A DNA stretch of 64,000 bases, taken from positions 21,509-85,508 of the forward strand of contig NZ_DCAO01000132.1 in assembly GCF_002311515.1 (NCBI RefSeq). The letters are read 5' to 3'. A program made the position numbers and the translations under genes. Origin of the DNA: Thalassospira sp. UBA1131 (GTDB lineage Bacteria; Pseudomonadota; Alphaproteobacteria; Rhodospirillales; Thalassospiraceae). The notes under the pieces are model-generated. The model was given only the letters and a program-made list of their open reading frames with translations, searched no databases and was not told the DNA's origin. The stretch's first letter is position 1; each line of letters starts with the position of its first letter. This document shows, piece after piece, positions 34,291 to 43,906 of this stretch.

Positions 34291-34320
34291 GGATGTCGCC
34301 TTTTATGACACGTGACAGTT
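34291..34320 (+). repeat. Weak fourth copy of the TGTCA-rich repeat
   Basis: GATGTCGCCTTTTATGACAC followed by GTGACAGTT resembles AATGTCATCTTTTGTGGCAC followed by CTGACAACT of copy 2 at roughly three quarters of positions. It is just outside the end of the FAD-oxidoreductase gene at 34319. This may be chance. Confidence 0.3.
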
Positions 34321-35626
34321 AGGCTGTGTTTCTGAATCTAGTCAGTCGGAACGGGGTTGGGTCAACGCAGGGTGTTTCGCCGCGGACAAGTTCCGACATC
34401 AACCGCCCGCCGCCCGGGCCGCTGCCAAAGCCGTGGCCTGAAAAGCCAGTTGAAACGAAAAGCCCTGGTATCTTGTCAATGCTGCTGATAACTGGGATTG
34501 CATCCGGAGTGACATCCATGGCCCCGGACCAGGTATGGGTGAGTTTGGCGCTGGCGAACCCCGGATGGGCGCGGGTCAGGTTGACCAATGCGTTGCGCAC
34601 AAATGGCTGATGCGGTTCCGGATCAAGTACACGGACTTCTTCAAACGGACTCATTTCATCAAGCTGCCAACTGCGTGGCATTTTCCATTCGTCTATGAAC
34701 GTTCTGCCAATGCGAATGCGCAGTTCATGCCAACTGGTTTTCAGATTGGGGATATAATCGCGGAAGAGCCGTAAGCTGTCCAGGGTAATCTGAGAGACGT
34801 TGGCACTGCGTTCAGCCACCGTATACCCGCCATCAAGGCGTTTCCGAAAAGCAAAGTCTCCACCACCAACCGGCATTTCCGAAACATCGCCGACACCTTC
34901 AATACGGCAAGCCGTGCCAAGAATTTTGAGCTGGGGCAGATTGATCCCCAGATTGCCAAGGAATAGGCGTGACCAAACGCCACCGGCAACCACAACCGAC
35001 GATGCCACTACTGTTCCTTTTTCAGTGACAACAGCACTGACGCGACCGGCTGTGGTTTCGATGCCACGTACCGCACAATTCTGTACGATGGTCGCCCCAA
35101 GTCGATCTGCTGCGCGCGCCATTTCCGGCACGGCTTGGCCCGGCTCAGCTCGCCCGTCATTGGCGGTATGCAGAGCCATTTTGAAATCTGGCGACAGTCC
35201 CGGAAGCAGGTCTTGCAGTTCGTGCCCATTGAGCACTTTCGACGGCATCCTGGCCGCTTTGGCGTACTCTCCCCATTTGGTGAATTCGTCGATTTCGCGC
35301 TTTGTCCGGCAAACATATGTAATGCCGGTTTCTCTATAGCCAGTGTCAATCTGGAAACGCCGATCCAGATCACGCCAGAGATTAAGGCTTTCAATCGTCA
35401 AGGGCAGCTCAACCGGATCGCGCCCCATCTGACGCGTCCATCCCCAGTTGCGCGAACTTTGTTCGGCCGCGACACGACCTTTTTCCAGAACTGCGACCGA
35501 AACACCAGCCTCGGCCAGAAACAGGGCGGTGGTGATGCCAGCGATGCCGCCCCCGATAATGGCGACATCGACTTTTTCAGGAAATGGGCGAATGGTTTCA
35601 AATACCTGGAGATGGGGTACGGACAC
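34319..35626 (-). CDS. DAO-family FAD-dependent oxidoreductase (1 of 3 in cluster)
   Basis: The protein has 435 residues from a GTG at 35626 preceded by AAGGAG. DVAIIGGGIAGITTALFLAE is the FAD-binding motif; SSRNWGWTRQMGRDPVELPL is near the flavin, and STGFSGHGFGSGPGGGRLMS is the closing motif. It should oxidise an amino acid or amine. It is the first gene from the left of a cluster with a second FAD enzyme and a polar amino-acid ABC transporter, which suggests amino-acid or opine-like substrates. Confidence 0.88.
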   Translation of the reverse strand: MSVPHLQVFETIRPFPEKVDVAIIGGGIAGITTALFLAEAGVSVAVLEKGRVAAEQSSRNWGWTRQMGRDPVELPLTIESLNLWRDLDRRFQIDTGYRETGITYVCRTKREIDEFTKWGEYAKAARMPSKVLNGHELQDLLPGLSPDFKMALHTANDGRAEPGQAVPEMARAADRLGATIVQNCAVRGIETTAGRVSAVVTEKGTVVASSVVVAGGVWSRLFLGNLGINLPQLKILGTACRIEGVGDVSEMPVGGGDFAFRKRLDGGYTVAERSANVSQITLDSLRLFRDYIPNLKTSWHELRIRIGRTFIDEWKMPRSWQLDEMSPFEEVRVLDPEPHQPFVRNALVNLTRAHPGFASAKLTHTWSGAMDVTPDAIPVISSIDKIPGLFVSTGFSGHGFGSGPGGGRLMSELVRGETPCVDPTPFRLTRFRNTA

Positions 35627-35789
35627 TTTGAAAACTCCTTGCCAAAGTGCATTGGTAATCTGCCGGGATCATCAAGTCACAATCGTGATGCTAGTCACGA
35701 TCGCCATTAAACACCAAGCTATTGATAAAAGAAGATTTTACGCCAAACGCACGCCTCGACAGTGAAGCGTGCGTTTGGCTACTGGTTGA

Positions 35790-37106
35790 TTAACCGCGCG
35801 ATCTTTCAATGAAATCCCGCAGACGGTACCATCCGGCAACAACCGGAACGAACCACGGCTTGCCGTTATAGAAAGGAACCGGCGTAAACTTGTCGCGGTC
35901 AAAGGCGGATGGTTGGTTCTGTTCACCCAGAATTTTGCGCGCGGTCTGATAGCCAAGATAAGTCATCAGAGCCACGCCGTTACCGTTGCAGCCAACCGCA
36001 AAGCTGCTCTGGTCGCGATCACCAAGATGGGCGATTTTATCTACCGTCATGGCGACCCGGCCGCTCCAAGCGTGGGTGATCTTGGTGCCGCGCAGTTGTG
36101 GCCAGATCGTGATCATGCGGGCATAAAGGCGTTTGGCTGCGGCCTTGTCCGACATATCAAATGCGCCAGGACGCGACCCGAACAGCAAACGCGTGCCATC
36201 CGGTGACGGACGGGTATAGATCAGATCACGGCGGGTATCCGACACCATGCGCGCATTGGGGATCAGTTCCGCCAGAAGATCGACCGGAAGCGGTTCGGTT
36301 GCGATCTGATAGCTTTTGACCGGCACAACGCGGCGGGCCACACTTGGCGTGGCATCAGCCCCAGTATAGCCGTTTGTGGCAGTGATTACCTGGGTTGCAC
36401 GGATTTCACCACGCGCGGTTGGAACCATTTTCTCGCCGTTATCAAGTTCGCGGATGACACCGGCACGCGCGTGTGAACGCAAGACAACACCAGCTGCCTT
36501 AGCACGTTCACGCAATGCTTTGTGATACATGCCGGGATGAAGTCCACCATAATCATCAACTACCATGCCGCCATGATAGTAATCCGATCCGATGGCTTCG
36601 CGTTGATGATCACGATCAAGGAAGTTAACTTTTACACCGGTCTTTTCGGCAAGCAAGGCGCCATGGTGTTTCAGGATTTCAAAATTCGCACTGGAATGCG
36701 CACCAAAGAAGCGCCCGGTTACAGCCAGACCAGCATCAAGACCTTCGGTGTTGATAAGGGTCTTGAGGTAATCGAAGCTTTCATTGCTTTCACCGATCAG
36801 GCGCGACATCAGTTCGGGATCAACCCCGGTCAAGGCACCGCCAACGACGAGTTTCTGCCCACTTGATACCATGCCGCCTGATCGGGTCGAGCCCCCTTCG
36901 CCGATACGGTCCCCGTCAATCACCACCACATCACGCCCGGCACGGGCAAGATGGGTTGCGGCATTCAGGCCGGCATAACCCGATCCAATGACCACCACAT
37001 CAGCTCGGGTTGGAAGCGGATCCAAGTTGGTTTCCGGTTCTCCGACTTCCCACCAATATGGCTTTTCCTTAAAGTCTGGGGCATAGATATCGTCAAAACG
37101 AGGCAT
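35790..37106 (-). CDS. DAO-family FAD-dependent oxidoreductase (2 of 3), PuuB-like
   Basis: The protein has 438 residues from the ATG at 37106; a GTG at 37169 would add 21. RADVVVIGSGYAGLNAATHL is the FAD motif and FAVGCNGNGVALMTYLGYQT the closing motif. The N-terminal KEKPYWWEV recalls gamma-glutamylputrescine-oxidase-like enzymes. It lies between the first FAD enzyme and the ABC ATPase gene on the same strand. The substrate is probably an amino compound. Confidence 0.87.
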   Translation of the reverse strand: MPRFDDIYAPDFKEKPYWWEVGEPETNLDPLPTRADVVVIGSGYAGLNAATHLARAGRDVVVIDGDRIGEGGSTRSGGMVSSGQKLVVGGALTGVDPELMSRLIGESNESFDYLKTLINTEGLDAGLAVTGRFFGAHSSANFEILKHHGALLAEKTGVKVNFLDRDHQREAIGSDYYHGGMVVDDYGGLHPGMYHKALRERAKAAGVVLRSHARAGVIRELDNGEKMVPTARGEIRATQVITATNGYTGADATPSVARRVVPVKSYQIATEPLPVDLLAELIPNARMVSDTRRDLIYTRPSPDGTRLLFGSRPGAFDMSDKAAAKRLYARMITIWPQLRGTKITHAWSGRVAMTVDKIAHLGDRDQSSFAVGCNGNGVALMTYLGYQTARKILGEQNQPSAFDRDKFTPVPFYNGKPWFVPVVAGWYRLRDFIERSRG

Positions 37107-37230
37107 GATGCGTCGGGCAGTTGCCCGCCTTTCTGTGGATAACAGGGTGGCGTCAGCGCCATCTGGCACTGCAGATTTCTTGAAAGGATTGCCGGGTCAA
37201 AACTTGCCTCAATGACCCGGCTTTAAGATC

Positions 37231-37977
37231 TTAGAGAACTTGTCCGAGGAACTCGCGCGTGCGTGGGTCTTGCGGGGTGTCGAACAGTTCTGCCGGAGGG
37301 GCATTCTCGACAATAAGTCCACGATCGGTGAAGCAGACCCGGTCGGCAACCTCGCGGGCGAACTTCATTTCGTGAGTGACGAGAATACAGGTCAGGCCAT
37401 CATCAACCAGTTCGCGAATGGTCAGCAGGACCTCTTTGACAGTTTCCGGATCAAGGGCGGCTGTGACTTCGTCAAACAGGATGATTTCCGGCTGCATCGC
37501 CAGTGCCCGGGCAATCGCAACACGTTGCTGCTGACCACCCGAAAGCATGCCGGGATACGAGTCCGCCTTGTTGCCAAGACGCACCTTTTCGAGCAATTTG
37601 CGCGCGCGATCTTCGACCTCGGCACGCTCATGGCCCAGCACCTGGATCGGTGCCATCATGATATTCTCAAGGGCCGTCTTGTGCGGGAATAGGTTGTATT
37701 GCTGGAACACCATCGAGACTTGGTGGCGCAAGGGACGCATTTCCTTTTCGGAACGCAGTTCATGCACTCGATGTTTGCCAACACGGATATAACCTTCATC
37801 GATCGGAAGCAGGCCATTGATACAGCGCAGCACGGTCGACTTTCCCGAACCGGACGGTCCGATGATACAGACAGCTTCACCCTCGTTGACCGAAAGAGAG
37901 ATGCCCTTGAGAACCTCGAAGTTACCAAACGACTTATGGATGTTATCGATCTCGATCAAAGCTTCGGAGCGCTTCAT
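37231..37977 (-). CDS. Polar amino-acid ABC transporter ATPase
   Basis: The protein has 248 residues. Walker A GPSGSGKST is at 40-48, the signature LSGGQQQRVAIARAL and Walker B IILFDE follow, and the D-loop region reads DEVTAALDP with V where P is common. The overlap ATGA with the permease gene at 37974 shows coupling. It energises uptake with the permeases at 37974-38792 and 38789-39505 and the binding protein at 39522-40346. Confidence 0.95.
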   Translation of the reverse strand: MKRSEALIEIDNIHKSFGNFEVLKGISLSVNEGEAVCIIGPSGSGKSTVLRCINGLLPIDEGYIRVGKHRVHELRSEKEMRPLRHQVSMVFQQYNLFPHKTALENIMMAPIQVLGHERAEVEDRARKLLEKVRLGNKADSYPGMLSGGQQQRVAIARALAMQPEIILFDEVTAALDPETVKEVLLTIRELVDDGLTCILVTHEMKFAREVADRVCFTDRGLIVENAPPAELFDTPQDPRTREFLGQVL

Positions 37978-38792
37978 ATGTTGTCACCTTTCACAGCACG
38001 TTCCAGCCGGCGCGCGAAGATCGCGATCGGGTAGCAATAGGCAAAGAACAGGAAGAGAGTTGTAAGATAGAAGTAGACCAGCACGCGTTCGCTCTCCATT
38101 GCGAGCGACGTGTTGAGGATCGTCAGCACGTCCTGAATACCGGTCACGGTTGCCAGTGCTGTTGCAATGGTCAGCAGGGCATAAAGGTTCATCCAGCCCG
38201 GGATCATCCGGCGCAATGCTTGTGGCAGAATGACATGGCGATAGATTTGCGGCGTCGTGTAACCAAGTGCGCGTGCCGCTTCCCACTGGCCGCTATGGAT
38301 GGACTGAACCGCACCGCGCACGACTTCCGAAAGGTTGGCAGCGGTCGGCAACGCAAGACCAATCACCGCTTTGACAAAGGGCGGGAACGGAATGCGCAGG
38401 CCAAAGATCTCCACCTGGAACGGGAGGATGAAGAGCATGGCAAACAGCAAGACAAGCCAGGGCGAGTTGCGCAGGAAGTTCATGATGAAGAACGCCGGCA
38501 AACGTAAATAGGGTGATTGGGCAAGGGTCGAGATACCAAGCAGCGTGCCAAGAACCGTTGCCATGGCCATTGATGCAATTGACAGCAGAATGTTAAGAGC
38601 AAAACCGCCCGTGATCGGCCAACCATCGCCTTGACCGGTCAGAAGCAGGGGCAAACGCACTAAAACACGTCCCCAATGTTCTGCCCCACCCGCCATGGCA
38701 TCTACCATAATCCAGCCGGCAACCGCAACCAGAACACCGCCGATCACAAGACGTTTTTTGCTGTCGTAGGAAAGTTCAAATGTCATGTTCAT
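37974..38792 (-). CDS. Polar amino-acid ABC transporter permease (1 of 2)
   Basis: This encodes 272 residues with five or six hydrophobic helices. The cytoplasmic coupling loop EAARALGYTTPQIYRHVILP is the family EAA motif. Its first helix (LVIGGVLVAVAGWIMVDAMA) is followed by a long periplasmic segment, longer than in the partner permease. Start and stop overlap neighbours by four bases on both sides. Confidence 0.93.
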   Translation of the reverse strand: MNMTFELSYDSKKRLVIGGVLVAVAGWIMVDAMAGGAEHWGRVLVRLPLLLTGQGDGWPITGGFALNILLSIASMAMATVLGTLLGISTLAQSPYLRLPAFFIMNFLRNSPWLVLLFAMLFILPFQVEIFGLRIPFPPFVKAVIGLALPTAANLSEVVRGAVQSIHSGQWEAARALGYTTPQIYRHVILPQALRRMIPGWMNLYALLTIATALATVTGIQDVLTILNTSLAMESERVLVYFYLTTLFLFFAYCYPIAIFARRLERAVKGDNI

Positions 38793-39505
38793 TGTTCCTT
38801 TCCATAGCCGGGCAGTGTCAGGTAGGCCTCAAGGCGACTCATGCCATAAGACAGGATGGACACCAGAACCACATAGATGATCAGGATGAGAATCATGACC
38901 TCGAGCGTTCTGAACGTATCGTTATAAATCTGACCTGCGTAATACATCAGCTCCGGCACGGTGATCACCGATGCCTGTGATGTGGTCTTGAACAGGTTGG
39001 TCAGAATGTTTGTCAAAGAAGGCAGGCAAACACGCGAAGCAATCGGTACTTCGATGCGCCAGAAGCGGGCCCAACGGCTATATCCAAGCGACCGCCCGGC
39101 TTCCGTGATGGCCTTTGGCATGGTTTCTAGACCGGACCGGAATGCCTCGATAGCAAGTGCGCCACCAAACAGACTGAGCGAAATGCACGCACAGGCAAAA
39201 GCACTGAGCAATGGCATCTTAAGTCCTGTGACCGGATCGGTTGTTTCCAACCCAAGGGTCGACAGGGTGAAATAGGCAAACAGCATTTGCAGAAGTGGTG
39301 GGGTATTGCGGAACACTTCAACAAAGAGTTCGATCAGGGCATCAAGCCAGAAGACACGTAATGAAAGGCCAAGGGCCCCAAGCATACCGATGAGGATAGC
39401 GACGCTCGATGAGAGCGCCGCAAGTTCCAAGGTATTGATCACACCGGTGACCAGCCAGCTTTGATAGGCCGGGTCGGCGAGCCAGGAATAATCAAGTCCG
39501 AACAA
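38789..39505 (-). CDS. Polar amino-acid ABC transporter permease (2 of 2)
   Basis: From a TTG at 39505, with CGGAG upstream, the protein has 238 residues (LFGLDYSWLADPAYQSWLVT). An upstream TTG at 39559 would lie inside the binding-protein gene. The EAA motif is EAGRSLGYSRWARFWRIEVP. It pairs with the permease at 37974-38792. Confidence 0.9.
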   Translation of the reverse strand: MFGLDYSWLADPAYQSWLVTGVINTLELAALSSSVAILIGMLGALGLSLRVFWLDALIELFVEVFRNTPPLLQMLFAYFTLSTLGLETTDPVTGLKMPLLSAFACACISLSLFGGALAIEAFRSGLETMPKAITEAGRSLGYSRWARFWRIEVPIASRVCLPSLTNILTNLFKTTSQASVITVPELMYYAGQIYNDTFRTLEVMILILIIYVVLVSILSYGMSRLEAYLTLPGYGKEQ

Positions 39506-39521
39506 CTGGCTACTCCGATGC

Positions 39522-40346
39522 TTAGTTCTGTGCCGCAGCGGCTTTTGCGCGCTCGGCAATATATTCCGAATGCGGCATTCCGAACACGGTTTCCCACTCG
39601 ATCAGCTTGCCTTCGCCTTCTGCTTTGACGATCGCCTTGTTGACAGCCTCAGCAAATGCAGCGTCGTCTTCGCGTAAGCCGCCGGCCATAGGCAGATACT
39701 CATAAGGGGTGACAGCGATTTTGTAGTCAGACCAATCAGCTTCCTCGAGTTTCTTCTGGAGGGTCATGTCGTCAAAAACGAAGCCAATGCAGCGATTATC
39801 TTTTAGTGCGCGATAGGCGTCTGGCTGGTTTTTGAAGTTCACAAGATTAATGCCGAACTCTTCGGTCATTTTCTTGTTGTAGTAAGAACCTTGAATGCCG
39901 CAGATCGACTGACCTTTGAGCTGTTCCCAGTTGTCTACGGTTGCTGCTTTGGGCATCAGAACCGACGGACCCGCGGCATTGACATAGTGAACCGTAAAGT
40001 CGATGACCTCGTCACGTTGATCCGTTACGCCAAGGGTTGCGAAAATGACGTCAACACGACCGGCCTCAAGAAACTGAATGCGGTTTGCAGCAACGACAGG
40101 AACAAGTTCGATCTTGTCGGGCGAGCCCAACAGTTCACTTGCGACATATTTTGCAAGTTCGACTTCGAAGCCGACAGTTTCACCGGCATCGTTCAGGTAT
40201 CCGTAGGGCGGATAATCGTTTTTTACACCGACGATCAACTTGTCACGTGCGATTACGTCGTCAAGCGTGTCTGCAAAAACTGTGTTGGATGCAACAGCGG
40301 ATGCGAGGGCTATAGCCGAAACAGCAAGCTTTCCAAATTTGTTCAT
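39522..40346 (-). CDS. Periplasmic amino-acid-binding protein of the ABC transporter
   Basis: The protein has 274 residues from the ATG at 40346 (AGGGAAG upstream). A signal peptide spans about residues 1-26 (ending NTVFA). The SBP_bac_3 motif GETVGFEVELAKYVASELLG and DVIFATLGVTDQRDEVIDF are present. It is the first gene of the ABC operon and is divergent from the IclR gene. Confidence 0.93.
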   Translation of the reverse strand: MNKFGKLAVSAIALASAVASNTVFADTLDDVIARDKLIVGVKNDYPPYGYLNDAGETVGFEVELAKYVASELLGSPDKIELVPVVAANRIQFLEAGRVDVIFATLGVTDQRDEVIDFTVHYVNAAGPSVLMPKAATVDNWEQLKGQSICGIQGSYYNKKMTEEFGINLVNFKNQPDAYRALKDNRCIGFVFDDMTLQKKLEEADWSDYKIAVTPYEYLPMAGGLREDDAAFAEAVNKAIVKAEGEGKLIEWETVFGMPHSEYIAERAKAAAAQN

Positions 40347-40493
40347 TTTTACTTCCCTGAGAGAGTACACACAAACGTGCGTTTTATTGGTGGCGACAAG
40401 TTCCGAGAAGGGTTCCTGCCCATCGAAATTAAATCGCTCATTTCGTAATCAGGTTTTTAATGGCGATTTAATTTTGAGCATTGAACCGATGTA

Positions 40494-40542
40494 TTTCTCA
40501 TAATACAAGGGATGTAGTTTCTATTTTTTACAATATGAGAAA
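40494..40542. promoter_or_regulatory. TTTCTCATA / TATGAGAAA inverted pair before the IclR gene
   Basis: TTTCTCATA (40494-40502) and TATGAGAAA (40534-40542) are exact inverted copies 31 bp apart; the second abuts the IclR start. This position suits autoregulation and control of the divergent ABC operon. It is a candidate operator only. Confidence 0.4.
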
Positions 40543-41310
40543 ATGACTCAAAAAACTGCAGCATCATCCGGGGGGGCCCAACTGCTTGATCGGGCCGTTT
40601 TGCTGATCGATTTGATCGCTAATGGCAAGGTTGAGGGAGTTTCGCTCAAGGAATTGGTCGAACTTTCCGGTTTAAACACAGCGACATGTCACCGTATTCT
40701 CAATACCTTAGTTGGTCACAAGCTGCTGGCACGTGATGATAAACGTCGAAGCTATAGGCTGGGAGCACGTATGGCTGTTTACGGTGCTCGCGCTGCGCGT
40801 GGCCCAGGACTTGTCAGTCGCTGCGAAATCGCTCTTGCACGGCTACGTCGAGAAACCGGCGATACAACTCACCTGATGGCGCGTTTCAATCACGACTCGG
40901 TCTGTCTGGATCGTCGCGATGGCGAATGTATCGTTCCGACTCTGACCGGTACTATTGGCGGCTCGGTACCGATTGGTGTCGGCCCGGGATCCATTTCCAT
41001 GCTGGCCTTTCTTGACGAGGACGAGCAGGACTTCATCATCCGTGCAAATATGGGGCGCTATGCTCCCTACAAAAACCTGACGCGGGAAAAAATTCGTGAC
41101 CTGATCGCTGGAACCAGAGAGCGCGGTTATGCCATTGATGACGGCGAATTGATCCCCGGGATCGCCGGGGTGGCCATGCCAATCATGCAAGATGGAGAGA
41201 AGCCGACTGCGTCGCTCGGTTTCACTTTGCTCTGTGCCAAAATGAGTCCAGGCATGTTTGAGCATTATGCGGCATTGCTGCAGAAGGAAATTGCAGCAAT
41301 TACCGCATAG
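40543..41310 (+). CDS. IclR-family transcriptional regulator
   Basis: The protein has 255 residues. The N-terminal HTH is SLKELVELSGLNTATCHRIL, followed by an effector domain with GYAIDDGELIPGIAGVAMPI, the usual IclR closing region. It is divergent from the amino-acid ABC operon and convergent with the SDR gene; it probably controls the FAD-oxidoreductase/ABC cluster at 34319-43369. Confidence 0.92.
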   Translation: MTQKTAASSGGAQLLDRAVLLIDLIANGKVEGVSLKELVELSGLNTATCHRILNTLVGHKLLARDDKRRSYRLGARMAVYGARAARGPGLVSRCEIALARLRRETGDTTHLMARFNHDSVCLDRRDGECIVPTLTGTIGGSVPIGVGPGSISMLAFLDEDEQDFIIRANMGRYAPYKNLTREKIRDLIAGTRERGYAIDDGELIPGIAGVAMPIMQDGEKPTASLGFTLLCAKMSPGMFEHYAALLQKEIAAITA

Positions 41311-41318
41311 GCGTCACC

Positions 41319-42026
41319 CTAATAGGAATCGTCAAGAGAGCAGTTCATCCATAGCTCTGAAACACTGGCGCTGTTTGGCAGGTTTATGACGTGGAAGATA
41401 GATTCAGCCACGTCGCCTGCTGTTGTCAGCCCATCCGGATTTCCGCCAGCAAGCGGTGTGCCCATATCGGTTGCGACAAATCCTGGACACAGGGCTGTGG
41501 TACGTACACCCTGCTCAAACCCGGCGTGACGAAAGGCATGGCTAAGGCCAAGGGCCGCATACTTGGAAACTGAATAGGCACCGGAAATCGCTGATTTCAC
41601 CCGCTTCCCTGACAGAGAAGAAACAATCACAACCCGACCGCGACCCTTCTCAAGCAGGGAGTTCCAGCAGGCCTGAACCAGTCGGCGTGGGCCGTTAACG
41701 TTGACATCGATCAGGGAATCAAATTCTGCGTCGGTAACATCAACCGCGCTTTTACGTACCATGATGCCAGCGTTGGCGACCACGGCATCAATACCGCCAA
41801 ACTGTTCTCGCGCGGCTTTCACCCATTCCTTTGGGGCTTCACTGTCAGTCGCGTCATATGCAAAGACCTGTAGTTTTGCAGGATCAACCGTCCCAGCCCA
41901 ATCGGGCATAGTAGGCTTGCGCATACCCATGGAAACATTCCAGCCAGCCTTGGCAAACGTGCGGGCTACTTCGTTGCCGATACCGCGGTTGGCACCGGAA
42001 ATCAGAATGGTTTTTGTTTCAGACAT
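41319..42026 (-). CDS. Short-chain dehydrogenase/reductase (SDR)
   Basis: The protein has 235 residues from the ATG at 42026. SGANRGIG is the nucleotide-binding motif, NAGIM follows, and the catalytic Ser and Tyr/Lys are in VIVSSLSG and YSVSKYAALG. It sits 20 bp after the FAD oxidoreductase gene at 42047-43369 and is likely in its operon. The substrate is unknown. Confidence 0.88.
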   Translation of the reverse strand: MSETKTILISGANRGIGNEVARTFAKAGWNVSMGMRKPTMPDWAGTVDPAKLQVFAYDATDSEAPKEWVKAAREQFGGIDAVVANAGIMVRKSAVDVTDAEFDSLIDVNVNGPRRLVQACWNSLLEKGRGRVVIVSSLSGKRVKSAISGAYSVSKYAALGLSHAFRHAGFEQGVRTTALCPGFVATDMGTPLAGGNPDGLTTAGDVAESIFHVINLPNSASVSELWMNCSLDDSY

Positions 42027-42046
42027 AAAATTCAAACCTGTTTTTG

Positions 42047-43369
42047 TTAGGCATGTGGTGGAAGTTCGACACCTTCGCGGCGGGCCGCACGGGCTTCCTG
42101 AAAACGGAAATAGCGCAAACGCATTTTGGGTGCGAAAGACATAAAGAAAGGTGCCTTGTGTAATGGCTCGACCTTGAGATCGAGATCGCTTTCGGGTTTA
42201 CCCATTGCCCAGTCCGATAATATCCCCCCCAGCATCGATCCGGTCGGTACACCACGCCCGGAAAGCCCGGTACAGGCAACCACACCAGGTGCCAGGTCAT
42301 AAAGCCGTGGAATGGTTTTCATCTGCATATCCAGCTCGCCGAACCAGAAATATTCCCAGCGGATATCCTCGGAAATTTGTGGATGCAGGAATTTAAGGCG
42401 ATCTGTCATCACCCGTCTTGTATAGGTCGGATCAGCCCCGCGACGTCCCATCGGGAACATCGAAGCGACGATGCGGCCTTCGTGATTGTATTTGTAAACG
42501 TAAATATCGCCGCGCCCGTCATGCATCGTTGTGTTGTGCGGCAGGACTTTCTTGCGGGTCTCGGGATCAAGCGGTTGGGTTGCGGCAACAAAGACCTTCA
42601 TGATCTTGAAACTCTGATCAAGCCCTTTCCAGCCATCGATGGTATAGGCTCCGGTGGTAAAGATCACCTTGTCCGCCAATACCTCACCCGTTTGCGTTTT
42701 GACTTCCCATTTGCCTTGCGAGGGTACGACATTTGAAACCGGCGATCCGGTATAGATTTCGCCCCCTTCAGCCAGCACCGCCCGCGCCAGACCACGCGAA
42801 TAGGAAAGTGGGTTCATATGCCCGCCCTCGGCGTGATACCAGCCACCATAGAAGCGCGGGCTTCCGGTTAATTGTCCGACTTCATCGGAATCGATCATCC
42901 GGCATTTTGCGCCCGCCTCGACATAGCTATCCGATTTGACCTTAAGCTTAGATAACGCGCCGGGGCGCAACGCCCCCATGACATAGCCATTCTGAACCCA
43001 GTCGCATTTGATGTCATATCGCGTGATCATATCCTTGACGCGCTCATTCGCACCAAGCTGACGTGCAATCAACCGTTCCGCCCAAGGCGCACCAAGCATT
43101 TTGTGTAAGGATGGCAAGCTGTAATAGCTAAAGGTCGGCGTGCAATGACCGGCATTGCGCCCAGACCCGCCAAACCCAGCTTCTTGTGCTTCGACCAGAA
43201 CCACGCGAACGCCCTGCTTAGCCAGTTCAAGGGCGGTCGTCAGTCCGGTAAATCCAGCGCCGACGACACAAACATCGGCCTGTTTGCGTCCGACAAGTGT
43301 GGTTGTTTCAGGGGCGGGCGCCGCAGTCACATACCACAGCGTTGTCTCAAAAGGGGAAAACTTGCTCAT
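42047..43369 (-). CDS. DAO-family FAD-dependent oxidoreductase (3 of 3), PuuB-like
   Basis: The protein has 440 residues. The start ATG at 43369 has GGAAACCTCC nearby. QADVCVVGAGFTGLTTALEL is the FAD motif, GGSGRNAGHCTPTFSYYSLP is the flavin-proximal block, and GLSGRGVPTGSMLGGILSDW the closing motif. It oxidises an amino acid or amine and is distinct from the other two FAD enzymes of the cluster, which suggests several related substrates or successive steps. Confidence 0.88.
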   Translation of the reverse strand: MSKFSPFETTLWYVTAAPAPETTTLVGRKQADVCVVGAGFTGLTTALELAKQGVRVVLVEAQEAGFGGSGRNAGHCTPTFSYYSLPSLHKMLGAPWAERLIARQLGANERVKDMITRYDIKCDWVQNGYVMGALRPGALSKLKVKSDSYVEAGAKCRMIDSDEVGQLTGSPRFYGGWYHAEGGHMNPLSYSRGLARAVLAEGGEIYTGSPVSNVVPSQGKWEVKTQTGEVLADKVIFTTGAYTIDGWKGLDQSFKIMKVFVAATQPLDPETRKKVLPHNTTMHDGRGDIYVYKYNHEGRIVASMFPMGRRGADPTYTRRVMTDRLKFLHPQISEDIRWEYFWFGELDMQMKTIPRLYDLAPGVVACTGLSGRGVPTGSMLGGILSDWAMGKPESDLDLKVEPLHKAPFFMSFAPKMRLRYFRFQEARAARREGVELPPHA

Positions 43370-43906
43370 GGAGGTTTCCTGTCAAAATAGCCGCATCGGC
43401 GAACGCAAAACAACTGAAACTGTGCCGATGGGGGCGTGGATAGATCACGGTGACACGTGCTTCCAAGGCATGACAGAAGAGCAAGGTATGTTCTATCTGT
43501 GTTTTTATAATATGATAAGTTTATCTAAAAATTCCATAATGTGCTTAAGTGAAAGCTGGTCTTATGATCAAGGGAAGCACCCATTTATCTGCTTGGTAGT
43601 CGTTTGTTTTCGCTATACCGCGTCATTCTCTTTTTCTTGCGAAGTGATGTCGATTTTGAGACAGATAAAATGCTCAGGGGAAACGTTCGAAGATACATGC
43701 TTTGAAAAAAGTCATCCCCGATTGCTATCACTTGGTGCGGCTTGATTGGGTGCCATCGTCTTGCATGGTGATCGGCGCACTGATGGTGTTCAAATGCCGC
43801 ATATCAATCGCTTGCGGCTCTGAGTTTATTCAGATCCGCGCATCAGATATAGCTGCTCAAATTATCATAATCCGCTTTATGAGTTACGGATATTCTCTAA
43901 TTTTCC
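43370..43906. other. Gene-free 537-bp interval
   Basis: The interval separates the FAD-oxidoreductase gene from the KdgK-like kinase gene. It is more AT-rich than its surroundings. A 72-codon frame at 43702-43920 lacks a ribosome site and family similarity. It must hold the promoter of the FAD-oxidoreductase/SDR transcript; I see no clear operator. Confidence 0.6.
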
